Position numbers and translations under genes: made by a program
NCBI GenBank assembly: GCA_021163455.1
Contig: JAGGWT010000061.1
Span: 1 to 18,560 of the forward strand
DNA: 18,560 nt
Source: Thermoplasmata archaeon
GTDB lineage: Archaea; Thermoplasmatota; E2; DHVEG-1; B18-G2
Reading direction: 5' to 3'
Notes under the pieces: model-generated
What the model was told of the DNA's origin: nothing
What the model saw: the letters and a program-made list of their open reading frames with translations, nothing else
Databases searched by the model: none
Shown here: positions 1 through 5,903 of the stretch, piece after piece
How the letters are laid out: every line of letters begins with the position of its first letter
Numbering within the stretch: position 1 is the first letter of the stretch

Positions 1-125
1 GAGGAGAATGTTCTCAGTTCGTGCTGGAGTCCCGCACCTGTTTCCAAAATTTGGAGGGGATACAATGGCATCACAACCACTGCAACCATCACGGATATCC
101 ACAGTATTACTACCGCCCGGTTCAT
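1..125 (-). CDS. Exported or membrane protein, N-terminal part only
   Basis: Partial gene reading leftward off the window edge. The reverse complement opens with ATG at 123-125 and stays open for 41 codons. The product begins MNRAVVILWISVMVAVVVMP, a short positive start followed by a hydrophobic stretch of about 17 residues, i.e. a signal peptide or first membrane helix. The exported part then begins around LQILETGAGLQHELR. A TATA-like element (148-158) lies about 27 bases upstream, so the transcript is probably leaderless. It lies downstream of, and on the same strand as, the membrane-anchored regulator at 191-994, and has its own promoter preceded by an operator-like inverted repeat. The function cannot be read from 41 residues. 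An overlapping plus-strand frame open over 1-174 is the rival reading; the signal-peptide composition and promoter favour the minus strand. Confidence 0.65.
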   Translation of the reverse strand, partial: MNRAVVILWISVMVAVVVMPLYPLQILETGAGLQHELRTFS

Positions 126-147
126 GAAATTATCTATACATCTCCGC

Positions 148-158
148 GATATATATAA
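148..158 (-). promoter_or_regulatory. TATA box of the exported-protein gene
   Basis: On the minus strand this reads CTTATATATAT, a strong archaeal TATA box centred about 28 bases before the ATG at 125. That spacing implies a leaderless or nearly leaderless transcript. Confidence 0.6.
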
Positions 159-169
159 GAGACGAAAAT

Positions 170-187
170 GTTAGGTATATTCCTAAC
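170..187. promoter_or_regulatory. Operator-like inverted repeat, copy 1
   Basis: GTTAGGTATATTCCTAAC is a perfect 6-base inverted repeat (GTTAGG / CCTAAC) around a 6-base AT spacer. It sits between the stop of the regulator gene and the TATA box of the downstream exported-protein gene, 11 bases upstream of that TATA box. A nearly identical element lies before the regulator gene itself (1040-1057). The position just upstream of BRE/TATA suits an activator, though a repressor is possible. Confidence 0.65.
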
Positions 188-190
188 ACA

Positions 191-994
191 TTATTTTCCG
201 CTCTGCTCTATATACAGAGCATCAAAGGTATCTTTTCTCCTCCAGAGTTTTCCAAAGGAAAAAATCATGAGAACTACAGATACCGATACGAGTAACAGTC
301 CGATGTAAAGGTAAAATGGGTCCTGATAAAACACCTCTGCATTCATCTTTATGGCTCCTCCTTTCATGAAGGTAATATTGGTTTCATTGCCTTGAGTTAC
401 ATTTGAGGTTATGCCATATTCAGCCATGCTGTTGTTAACAACTGTGATGTTAAACGACTCGATATACACATTCTGAGGGTTTGTTTTCAGGAGGGTCTGA
501 TTCCTGATATAACTCCTGAGATAATCCTTTGGAAGGATTTCTATCCCATTCCCTGATTTTATTTGATCAGGTGATTGCTCAGCAAGGGCGCCGGCGGCTC
601 CGCCTTGGACATATTGCGGTGTTGGCATCTCACCTTCTATTTCAACATGAAAACCGTTTCCATATATCAGTATCTGTGAGACCCCAAAAAACAGGAGGAA
701 CATGGATATACAGAATGTTATGATGATTTTGGTGTTATCCGGATGTAGCAGAGAAGAACCTTTCCATGATAGTTTATAATATATCCACTTGTGTCCTTCT
801 CTTTCTATCTTTTTAACAAGGTCTGCCTCAACGAGTTTGTTCATATGTTCAAGCACAGTTGTTTTGCTGAGTCCGGTTGCTCTTGCAATCTCCGAGAGAT
901 TCATCTTTCTTCCATCGAGGGTTTTCAGGATTTTCAATCTTGTTTCTGATGCCAGCACCTTGAAAGTATCTTTGTCAATAACAACCTTTGTCAT
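191..994 (-). CDS. Membrane-anchored ArsR-like HTH regulator with external domain
   Basis: 267-aa one-component regulator. Residues about 8-75 form an ArsR-type winged helix (VLASETRLKILKTL, LSEIARATGLSKTTVLEHMN, then the wing ending in WIYYKL). A membrane helix follows (about 88-110), then an extracytoplasmic region of about 120 residues with several N-x-S/T sequons and a Gly/Ala/Pro-rich stretch, a second helix (about 229-252) and a short basic cytoplasmic tail. DNA binding would be inside and sensing outside the cell. I chose the ATG at 992-994 over an in-frame TTG at 998-1000 because a TATA-like sequence lies about 30 bases before it. Inverted repeats upstream of this gene and upstream of the next gene on the strand suggest autoregulation plus control of that exported protein. 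The signal is unknown. Confidence 0.85.
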   Translation of the reverse strand: MTKVVIDKDTFKVLASETRLKILKTLDGRKMNLSEIARATGLSKTTVLEHMNKLVEADLVKKIEREGHKWIYYKLSWKGSSLLHPDNTKIIITFCISMFLLFFGVSQILIYGNGFHVEIEGEMPTPQYVQGGAAGALAEQSPDQIKSGNGIEILPKDYLRSYIRNQTLLKTNPQNVYIESFNITVVNNSMAEYGITSNVTQGNETNITFMKGGAIKMNAEVFYQDPFYLYIGLLLVSVSVVLMIFSFGKLWRRKDTFDALYIEQSGK

Positions 995-999
995 TTTCA

Positions 1000-1017
1000 A
1001 AAGGGTTTAAACCTAAC
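1000..1017 (-). promoter_or_regulatory. Degenerate third operator half-site
   Basis: On the minus strand this reads GTTAGG-TTTAAA-CCCTTT. The left half-site and spacer length match the two better operators, but the right half keeps only CC. It overlaps the expected transcription start region of the regulator gene, where binding would repress. Confidence 0.35.
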
Positions 1018-1018
1018 C

Positions 1019-1029
1019 ACTTAAAATGG
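1019..1029 (-). promoter_or_regulatory. TATA-like box of the membrane regulator gene
   Basis: The minus strand reads CATTTTAAGT, centred about 30 bases before the ATG at 994, with an A-rich BRE-like stretch upstream. The operator at 1040-1057 ends about 12 bases farther upstream, the same arrangement as at 148-187. Confidence 0.45.
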
Positions 1030-1039
1030 TTTTGTTTTT

Positions 1040-1057
1040 GTTAGGTACAAACCTAAT
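1040..1057. promoter_or_regulatory. Operator-like inverted repeat, copy 2
   Basis: GTTAGGTACAAACCTAAT has the same half-sites and 6-base spacer as copy 1 at 170-187, with one mismatch in the last base. It lies directly upstream of the promoter of the membrane-anchored regulator, consistent with autoregulation. It is also about 40 bases upstream of the AT-rich element serving the divergent small gene at 1135. Confidence 0.65.
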
Positions 1058-1134
1058 GATTGTTGCGTCTGCATATCTGCGATCAAATTCATTAATTTAA
1101 TAAACTGTCTGAGCTTTACGACAATGGGATTGGG

Positions 1135-1335
1135 ATGCACATGGAGAGGGATGTAAATAGATGTATGGCTTTTGGGCGAGTGAGGAACAGGGTTGACCTC
1201 GTTGGTGTCGTCACAAAGATGGATAAAAGATTCGTTTGTCTTAAGATACCAAATTTCAAAGGTTGCCTGGAGTATCCATCTAATCTCGTCGAAATAATGG
1301 AAGGAAATGATTTAATATCCACAAGAGAGCCGTAA
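1135..1335 (+). CDS. Small hypothetical protein
   Basis: 66 residues, mildly basic, with alternating hydrophobic segments (VDLVGVVTKMDKRFVCLKIP and NLVEIMEGNDLI) that suggest a small beta-barrel. There is no signal peptide or membrane helix. An AT-rich TATA-like stretch (TTTAATAAAC, about 1096-1105) lies about 35 bases upstream. A second ATG at 1141 is a possible alternative start. The PHP gene begins 33 bases after its stop behind its own TATA-like sequence. The minus-strand frame over 1116-1370 is longer, but its composition looks like an antisense shadow. I do not recognise the family. Confidence 0.5.
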   Translation: MHMERDVNRCMAFGRVRNRVDLVGVVTKMDKRFVCLKIPNFKGCLEYPSNLVEIMEGNDLISTREP

Positions 1336-1346
1336 CATTTAAAGCC
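1335..1346 (+). promoter_or_regulatory. TATA-like box of the PHP gene
   Basis: ACATTTAAAGCC lies about 28 bases before the ATG at 1369, the usual distance for leaderless archaeal transcripts in this window. Confidence 0.4.
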
Positions 1347-1368
1347 ATCCTTTGAACTTAAGAGAAGC

Positions 1369-2052
1369 ATGACTCCAGGATTGCTAAGGGTTGACCTTCA
1401 CATTCATTCATGTTACTCTGAGGATGGAAATGGAACACCGAAGGAGATTGTGAAATCTGTCAGGAAAAGAGGTCTGAATGGAATCGCCATAACGGATCAC
1501 AATACAGTTAAAGGTTCTCTGAAAGCTCTTCGCTTTAGAAGTGATGATTTTGTGGTTATTCCTGGAGAAGAGGTTTCAACGCTCAATGGTCATCTTCTTG
1601 TATATGGCATAAAGGATGATCTTCCTAAAGGCAAAAGTATAGAGGAGACGGTAGAGATAGCAATAGATGAAGGTGGTGTACCTGTAGTTCCGCACGTTTA
1701 TCGTCTCTTTTCAGGTATTAAAAAGAGGAATTTACTGAAAATCAGGAAGCATGTGGGCGCCATGGAGGTATTCAACAGTTGCAGCTGGAAAAGGGTCAAT
1801 AAGAGAATGTCAAAGCTTGCAAAGAGGTTTGGTTTTGGAGGAACCGGAGGAAGTGATGCCCACTCACCTGAGTACGCTGGCTACGCCTATACGCTGATAA
1901 ACACCACCGATCTCAGTCTGGATTCGATACTGACGGAGATAGAGAAGGGTAGAACATGGGGTGTAGGACAGTGCCTGCCGCTCAAGGTAAAAAAGGACAG
2001 AGCGGTTTTAGCAGTTAAACAATTTTTTCAGAGAGGTTTTAAGAAAATTTAG
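1369..2052 (+). CDS. PHP-domain metal-dependent phosphoesterase
   Basis: 227-aa soluble protein of the PHP (polymerase and histidinol phosphatase) superfamily. The metal-binding signature is complete: DLHIHS (H11, H13), ITDHNT (D43, H44), IPGEEVST (E67/E68), GH at 74-75, PH at 108-109, ME at 132-133 and GGSDAH (D163, H165). Stand-alone PHP proteins of this size hydrolyse phosphoesters such as small nucleotides or sugar phosphates; the substrate cannot be predicted here. Its last 14 bases overlap the 3' end of rpl11 convergently, so the two transcripts have antisense ends. Confidence 0.88.
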   Translation: MTPGLLRVDLHIHSCYSEDGNGTPKEIVKSVRKRGLNGIAITDHNTVKGSLKALRFRSDDFVVIPGEEVSTLNGHLLVYGIKDDLPKGKSIEETVEIAIDEGGVPVVPHVYRLFSGIKKRNLLKIRKHVGAMEVFNSCSWKRVNKRMSKLAKRFGFGGTGGSDAHSPEYAGYAYTLINTTDLSLDSILTEIEKGRTWGVGQCLPLKVKKDRAVLAVKQFFQRGFKKI

Positions 2053-2515
2053 CGTCGTATTTTCCCTCGTCTATTTCTTTCTGCACCTCTTTTGGGGATT
2101 TTCCCTCCACTGTTACGCCAATTGATACGCAGCTTCCCAGAACTTCCTTGACCTTCCTCTTCAAATCCTTTCCCAATAGGTCACCGTGCTTCATCTTTGC
2201 TATCTTTATAACCTGGTCCATTGTGAGATTACCAACTTTCTCCTCCCTTGGATTTGATGAACCCTTCTCTATGTTGAGTTCCCTGAGTATGAGAGCGGTA
2301 ACTGGAGGAGTACCGACCTCTATTTCAAAACTCTTGGTTTTTGGATCGACGATAACTTTCACGGGTACTTTCATTCCATCAAATTGTTTGGTTTTCTCGT
2401 TTATCGCGTTAACAACCTGCATCACATTTACCCCAAGTGGACCAAGGGCGGGGCCAAGTGGTGGTCCTGCGTTGGCTTTTCCTCCCTCAACCAATACCTC
2501 TATCGTCTCCGGCAT
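2039..2515 (-). CDS. rpl11: Large-subunit ribosomal protein L11 (uL11)
   Basis: 158 aa, full length for archaeal L11, a component of the GTPase-associated centre that binds 23S rRNA and recruits translation factors. The N-terminal domain carries the hallmark GGKANAGPPLGPALGPLGV. The C-terminal RNA-binding domain follows (GTPPVTALILRELNIEKGS to DLKRKVKEVLGSCVSIGVTV). It is the last gene of a secE-nusG-rpl11 unit: the ATG is 3 bases after the nusG stop, and a GGAGGG ribosome-binding site lies within the end of nusG. The rpl1-rpl10-rpl12 genes that often follow L11 are not here; the PHP gene converges on it instead. Confidence 0.97.
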   Translation of the reverse strand: MPETIEVLVEGGKANAGPPLGPALGPLGVNVMQVVNAINEKTKQFDGMKVPVKVIVDPKTKSFEIEVGTPPVTALILRELNIEKGSSNPREEKVGNLTMDQVIKIAKMKHGDLLGKDLKRKVKEVLGSCVSIGVTVEGKSPKEVQKEIDEGKYDAKFS

Positions 2516-2518
2516 TTT

Positions 2519-2998
2519 TTATCCCTCCTCTCTTTTCCTGACCACTCTAACCTGGTCTCCTTTAACAGTTATGGGTATGGGAACAACTGAGTCGAACAAT
2601 TCTACGGTTATTTCCTCCTTTGAGGCATCTATATGTGTCACCTTTGCCATTTCTCCCTTGAAAGGACCTGCAATCATCTCAACAATATCTCCTTCCGTTA
2701 TCTTCTCAACAGAGGATGCTGGGGTCAGGAACTTCTCCATCTCCTCTACCGGGATGTTTCCTTCGAGCATTCCTCTGACGTAGGAAATGGCTTTGATCAT
2801 CTTTTTGACTTCATCAGCCTTGTATGCCTCCACAAACACATATCCTCTCAGTTCCGGTGTGACCAGTATGGATAGTATGTTTTTGTCACCCGTCTTTTTC
2901 ACTCTACCTTTAAGCAACTCCGCAACATTCCGCTCCTTTCCTATCTGGGTTTTTATTGAGAATATCTTTGGTCTCTCAAATAACTCTTCTTCCCCCAT
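2519..2998 (-). CDS. spt5: Transcription elongation factor Spt5/NusG
   Basis: 159 aa with the archaeal two-domain layout: an NGN domain (about residues 9-90, IFSIKTQIGKERNVAELL to PELRGYVFVEAYKADEVKK) and a KOW domain (about 105-155, EGDIVEMIAGPFKGEMAKV). It binds RNA polymerase with Spt4, raises processivity and couples to ribosomes. I chose the ATG at 2996-2998 because GGTGG lies just upstream, overlapping the secE stop (TAG at 3009-3011), and because the product then begins MGEEELFERPKIF, as expected for the family. An in-frame start at 3019 would add seven residues unlike Spt5. Confidence 0.95.
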   Translation of the reverse strand: MGEEELFERPKIFSIKTQIGKERNVAELLKGRVKKTGDKNILSILVTPELRGYVFVEAYKADEVKKMIKAISYVRGMLEGNIPVEEMEKFLTPASSVEKITEGDIVEMIAGPFKGEMAKVTHIDASKEEITVELFDSVVPIPITVKGDQVRVVRKREEG

Positions 2999-3008
2999 CA
3001 ATCCCCAC

Positions 3009-3260
3009 CTAAATACCAAGTAGAGACATTACCCATGGAGCCACAACCTGTTTCACTATGTAGATAACGAATCCAATTCCTCCTATGATGAACATTCCTC
3101 CCATCGTTATCTTCAGTGTTCTGTTATACTCCTCGCTGGTTGGCTTCCTTGCCATCTTTATCACTCTACCATACTTTCCCTTGCCTACGCTGTGGAATTT
3201 GTTCTCTATTTTTCTCTGCACTTCCCACGCCTTATCAATTATACTCTTCCTTTCCTTCAT
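3009..3260 (-). CDS. secE: Protein translocase subunit SecE/Sec61 gamma
   Basis: 83-aa single-span protein. It starts with a basic amphipathic region (SIIDKAWEVQRKIENKFHSV), continues with the SecE-type hinge ARKPTSEEYNRTLKITMGG and ends in one membrane helix (about 52-76, MFIIGGIGFVIYIVKQVVAPWV). It clamps the SecY channel from outside. Many archaeal SecE proteins are nearer 60 residues, so the N-terminal arm is somewhat long. It is the first gene of the secE-spt5-rpl11 unit, with a good TATA box about 33 bases before its ATG. Confidence 0.93.
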   Translation of the reverse strand: MKERKSIIDKAWEVQRKIENKFHSVGKGKYGRVIKMARKPTSEEYNRTLKITMGGMFIIGGIGFVIYIVKQVVAPWVMSLLGI

Positions 3261-3289
3261 AAGATTTCATTAACCAGGATGAAATATTC

Positions 3290-3299
3290 CTATATAAAC
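3290..3299 (-). promoter_or_regulatory. Promoter of secE-spt5-rpl11
   Basis: The minus strand reads GTTTATATAG preceded by a purine-rich BRE-like CCAAA. It is centred about 34 bases before the secE ATG, leaving at most a short leader. Confidence 0.6.
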
Positions 3300-3418
3300 T
3301 TTGGTGAGAAATGGGGCTTTAAAGAGGTTCACGTACTGAAATTTGATGCTGAATTCTACGGATAGAGAGTGAGGTTTTTCCAACTCCAAAATCGTCAATT
3401 GACGTATTTAGATTAGAC

Positions 3419-3429
3419 AAATAAATAAG
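3419..3429 (+). promoter_or_regulatory. TATA box of the HMG-CoA reductase gene
   Basis: AAATAAATAAG is centred 27 bases before the ATG at 3451, predicting a leaderless mRNA. No Shine-Dalgarno sequence precedes that start. Confidence 0.5.
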
Positions 3430-3450
3430 ATAGTAAGATGATTTAGACTT

Positions 3451-4728
3451 ATGAGTGAAAAAACGTCCAGGATACCAGGATTTTATAAACTCGGAATGGA
3501 AGAGAGATTGAAAAAGGTGGCAGAGTTTTCCAATCTGGAAAAGGAAGAAACGGAATGTTTTCTGAAAGACGGCAAACTCTCCTTGGCTATAGACAAAGAA
3601 ATAGCCGACAGGATGATTGAAAATGTTATAGGGATATATGAACTTCCCATAGGGATAGCAACAAACTTTCTGATAAATGGAAAAGATTATCTCATACCTA
3701 TGGCAATAGAAGAGACCAGCGTCGTCGCCGCCGCCAGCAACGCTGCAAAGATTGCGAGGGTGAGAGGGGGATTTAAAGCAGAGGCAAGTGACCAGATAAT
3801 GATCGGTCAGATTCAACTTCTGCACATACCTGATATCGATAAGGCAATAAACAGGATTCTAAAATCAAGAGAAAAACTTCTGGAGATTGCAAACAATCAG
3901 GATAAAGTTCTTGTGAGTCTTGGTGGTGGAGCCAAGGACATAGAGATAAGAAAGATTGGAAATGGTGAGATGCTCGTTGTTCATTTGCTTGTGGATGTGA
4001 AGGATGCTATGGGTGCAAATGCTGTAAACACAATGGCAGAGGCTGTTGCACCAATTCTTGAAGAGCTCACTGGAGGAAGAGCGAGATTGAAAATTATCTC
4101 CAACCTCGCCGACCGGAGATTGGTACGAGCCACAGCCGTTTTTGATAAAAAGGCAGTGGGTGGAGAAGAGGTTGTGGATGCGTTCCTAGAAGGATACATG
4201 TTCGCAGCAATGGATCCATACAGAGCCGCCACACACAACAAGGGCATAATGAATGGTATAGATGCCGTTGTCATAGCAACTGGAAACGACTGGAGAGCTG
4301 TAGAGGCTGGAGCACATGCCTATGCTGCAAGAGATGGTAGATACAGGCCCCTGACCAGATACTGGAAGGACGAAGAAGGTAATCTGGTCGGAGAAATAGA
4401 GCTACCTATGGCCATAGGTGTGGTAGGTGGAGCAGTTTCTCTGCACAGAAAAGCCCAGATATGCAGAAAGATTCTTGGAGTTAAAACCGCAAAAGAGCTG
4501 GCAGAGGTTCTGGCGAGCGTGGGTCTTGCTCAGAACTTTGCGGCTCTTCTAGCTTTATCAACTGTTGGCATACAAAAAGGTCACATGGAGCTACACGCCC
4601 AGAATATAGCTGTTATGGCGGGAGCAAAAGGGGATCAGATAGATGAGATAGCACAGCGCATGATTAAAGAAGGAAAGGTGAGGCTGGATAGAGCCAAAGA
4701 GCTGTTGAAGGAACTGTATGGTAATTGA
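3451..4728 (+). CDS. hmgA: Hydroxymethylglutaryl-CoA reductase, class II
   Basis: 425 aa. It reduces HMG-CoA to mevalonate, the committed step of the pathway that supplies isoprenoids for archaeal ether lipids. It matches the class II form first known from Pseudomonas mevalonii and also found in Archaeoglobus and Thermoplasmata. Visible features are ENVIGIYELPIGIATNF, EETSVVAAASNAAKIAR with the catalytic glutamate (E87/E88), DAMGAN (185-190), HNKGIMNG with catalytic Lys264, TGNDWRA with Asp280, and the C-terminal GHMELHAQNIAVMAGA with catalytic His382. Length is normal and no membrane helices are present. It is monocistronic behind its own TATA box. The geranylgeranyl reductase-family gene at 10919-12103 may act in the same lipid pathway, but the two genes are not linked. 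Confidence 0.95.
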   Translation: MSEKTSRIPGFYKLGMEERLKKVAEFSNLEKEETECFLKDGKLSLAIDKEIADRMIENVIGIYELPIGIATNFLINGKDYLIPMAIEETSVVAAASNAAKIARVRGGFKAEASDQIMIGQIQLLHIPDIDKAINRILKSREKLLEIANNQDKVLVSLGGGAKDIEIRKIGNGEMLVVHLLVDVKDAMGANAVNTMAEAVAPILEELTGGRARLKIISNLADRRLVRATAVFDKKAVGGEEVVDAFLEGYMFAAMDPYRAATHNKGIMNGIDAVVIATGNDWRAVEAGAHAYAARDGRYRPLTRYWKDEEGNLVGEIELPMAIGVVGGAVSLHRKAQICRKILGVKTAKELAEVLASVGLAQNFAALLALSTVGIQKGHMELHAQNIAVMAGAKGDQIDEIAQRMIKEGKVRLDRAKELLKELYGN

Positions 4729-4807
4729 AGCTGCTTCACAATGAAAACAATTGATTTAAAATATGTACTTTGGTCACGATAGAAAGTGAGAGAAATAATG
4801 GGATAAA

Positions 4808-4818
4808 AATTATATATT
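4808..4818 (+). promoter_or_regulatory. TATA box of the HsmA-like gene
   Basis: AATTATATATT is centred about 25 bases before the ATG at 4838. A GGTGG motif at 4823-4827 could act as a Shine-Dalgarno only if transcription starts unusually close to the TATA box. Confidence 0.55.
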
Positions 4819-4837
4819 ATCCGGTGGTTTTGAAATC

Positions 4838-5389
4838 ATGCGGTGGAAATGGGTCACACTTTGCTCTGCCACAGCAATACTCATCCTGCTGGCTAACACC
4901 ATTCCAGCCTGCGTTGAGGGGGCACATGTGGAGAAAACGCTTAACGAATGCAGACTCCCAACAGGGATCCTCTCTGGTGAATTTAATGAAAGTGTATCGT
5001 TGTCTATACTTGCATTCACAATGGCTCTGCTCTGTTATACCGGAGGGGTTCTCTTAGAGAGAAAGGTTGGCATGATGAAGCCATGGATTCTTGCGATTTT
5101 CTGGCTTGGTCTGGCTTTCGAAGTATGCGGTGCTATCCCCATGTTCAGAAGAAGTGAAGGGAACATAACATTCCACGGAATTGTTGGAGCGATTGGCTTG
5201 CTGCTGATTATCCTCCACAATACAGGAGCCACACTTGCTGTCATGGGAGGATGGGATGCTGTACTGAAACTGTTTCCAAAGTTCAGTACCCTTGTATACG
5301 TAATCTGGGTTGTTGCATTTATCACAGGTATGATAGCAGGAATGAAAGGTGAAGAGGAAAAGTGGCAGAAGATTATAAATGCAGCATAA
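4838..5389 (+). CDS. HsmA/TIGR03987-like four-helix membrane protein with N-terminal extension
   Basis: 183-aa integral membrane protein. Residues about 5-28 are a signal-like hydrophobic segment, followed by an exported loop with two cysteines (ACVEGAHVEKTLNECRLP). The core has four helices: about 54-72 (ending YTGGVLLERKVG), 80-98 (WILAIFWLGLAFEVCGAI), 111-136 (FHGIVGAIGLLLIILHNTGA) and 151-168. The order YxxGVxxERxxGxxKPW, FWLGL, then FHGxxG is what I recall for TIGR03987/HsmA-type proteins, whose biochemical role is unclear. The extra N-terminal segment is unusual for that family. The gene stands alone with a strong TATA box. Confidence 0.6.
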   Translation: MRWKWVTLCSATAILILLANTIPACVEGAHVEKTLNECRLPTGILSGEFNESVSLSILAFTMALLCYTGGVLLERKVGMMKPWILAIFWLGLAFEVCGAIPMFRRSEGNITFHGIVGAIGLLLIILHNTGATLAVMGGWDAVLKLFPKFSTLVYVIWVVAFITGMIAGMKGEEEKWQKIINAA

Positions 5390-5416
5390 CCATAAAAAAT
5401 TCCAAACAAAAAATTT

Positions 5417-5890
5417 ATGAGTGATGGAAGCATGCATACTGCCATGCATTCACCTGATAACATGGAGTATAACCTAAAACAGGGAGAGGTGGGTGCTAAC
5501 TTGTTGGATGAAAATACCGACAAATTATGGAAAAATTCTAGAGAATGGTTTGAAAAATCGGTGAAGGACCTCAACTCCGGAGCGTATGATTCAGCTTTGT
5601 CGTCAGCTTTTCAGGCAATGAGTTATGCAGTAAAAACAATACTTTCGAAGGAAGGAAATGTTGTAGACAATCCCGCCGCCCTGAATTCAATGTTCAAGAA
5701 GTGCGCCGAAGAGGGTAGAATCGACTACGAGTGGTTCACTCTCTTCAACAGAATGCAGTATCTCTGCCAGAAGCAACCAGCAACGTCAAAAGAAAAAGCA
5801 GAAATGGCCATAGAGGCGGTGAAAGATTTTCTAAATCACGTGGAAGATTTAATAAAGAGAAACAAAGGATGGTATCATCGAAAAGGCTAA
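5417..5890 (+). CDS. HEPN-like helical protein
   Basis: 157 aa, all-helical by composition. The core WFEKSVKDLNSGAYDSALSS, then AFQAMSYAVKTILSKEG, then FTLFNRMQYLC and a C-terminal helix KEKAEMAIEAVKDFLNHVED, follows the four-helix HEPN pattern (amphipathic pair, substrate-like loop, arginine helix). The canonical R-x4-6-H RNase motif is absent, so this may be a non-catalytic HEPN protein. No nucleotidyltransferase (MNT) partner is adjacent, unlike HEPN/MNT modules. The start is uncertain: ATG 5417 gives a low-complexity His/Met-rich head, while ATG 5462 starts at MEYNLKQ and loses nothing from the core. It converges with purF across a 13-base gap. Confidence 0.65.
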   Translation: MSDGSMHTAMHSPDNMEYNLKQGEVGANLLDENTDKLWKNSREWFEKSVKDLNSGAYDSALSSAFQAMSYAVKTILSKEGNVVDNPAALNSMFKKCAEEGRIDYEWFTLFNRMQYLCQKQPATSKEKAEMAIEAVKDFLNHVEDLIKRNKGWYHRKG

Positions 5891-5903
5891 TCCCTAAACT
5901 ACC

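Noticed and set aside
1..174. Plus-strand frame open from the left edge
   Set aside because: No domain likeness; the minus strand over the same bases gives a clean signal peptide with a TATA box at the right distance.
1116..1370. 84-codon minus-strand frame opposite the small gene at 1135
   Set aside because: The plus-strand frame has better composition and an upstream TATA-like element; the minus frame shows no domain or promoter.
2148..2783. 211-codon plus-strand frame opposite rpl11 and spt5
   Set aside because: Ser/Thr/Pro-rich product with no domain, fully antisense to two conserved genes.
3319..3825. 168-codon minus-strand frame before and over the HMG-CoA reductase start
   Set aside because: It is antisense to a conserved enzyme and rich in Cys/Phe/Tyr/His with no recognisable domain; a shadow frame.
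4729..4837. tRNA or other structured RNA in intergenic gaps
   Set aside because: No cloverleaf, GTTC-type T-loop or stable hairpin was found by eye in this or the other short gaps; no CRISPR-like repeats either.
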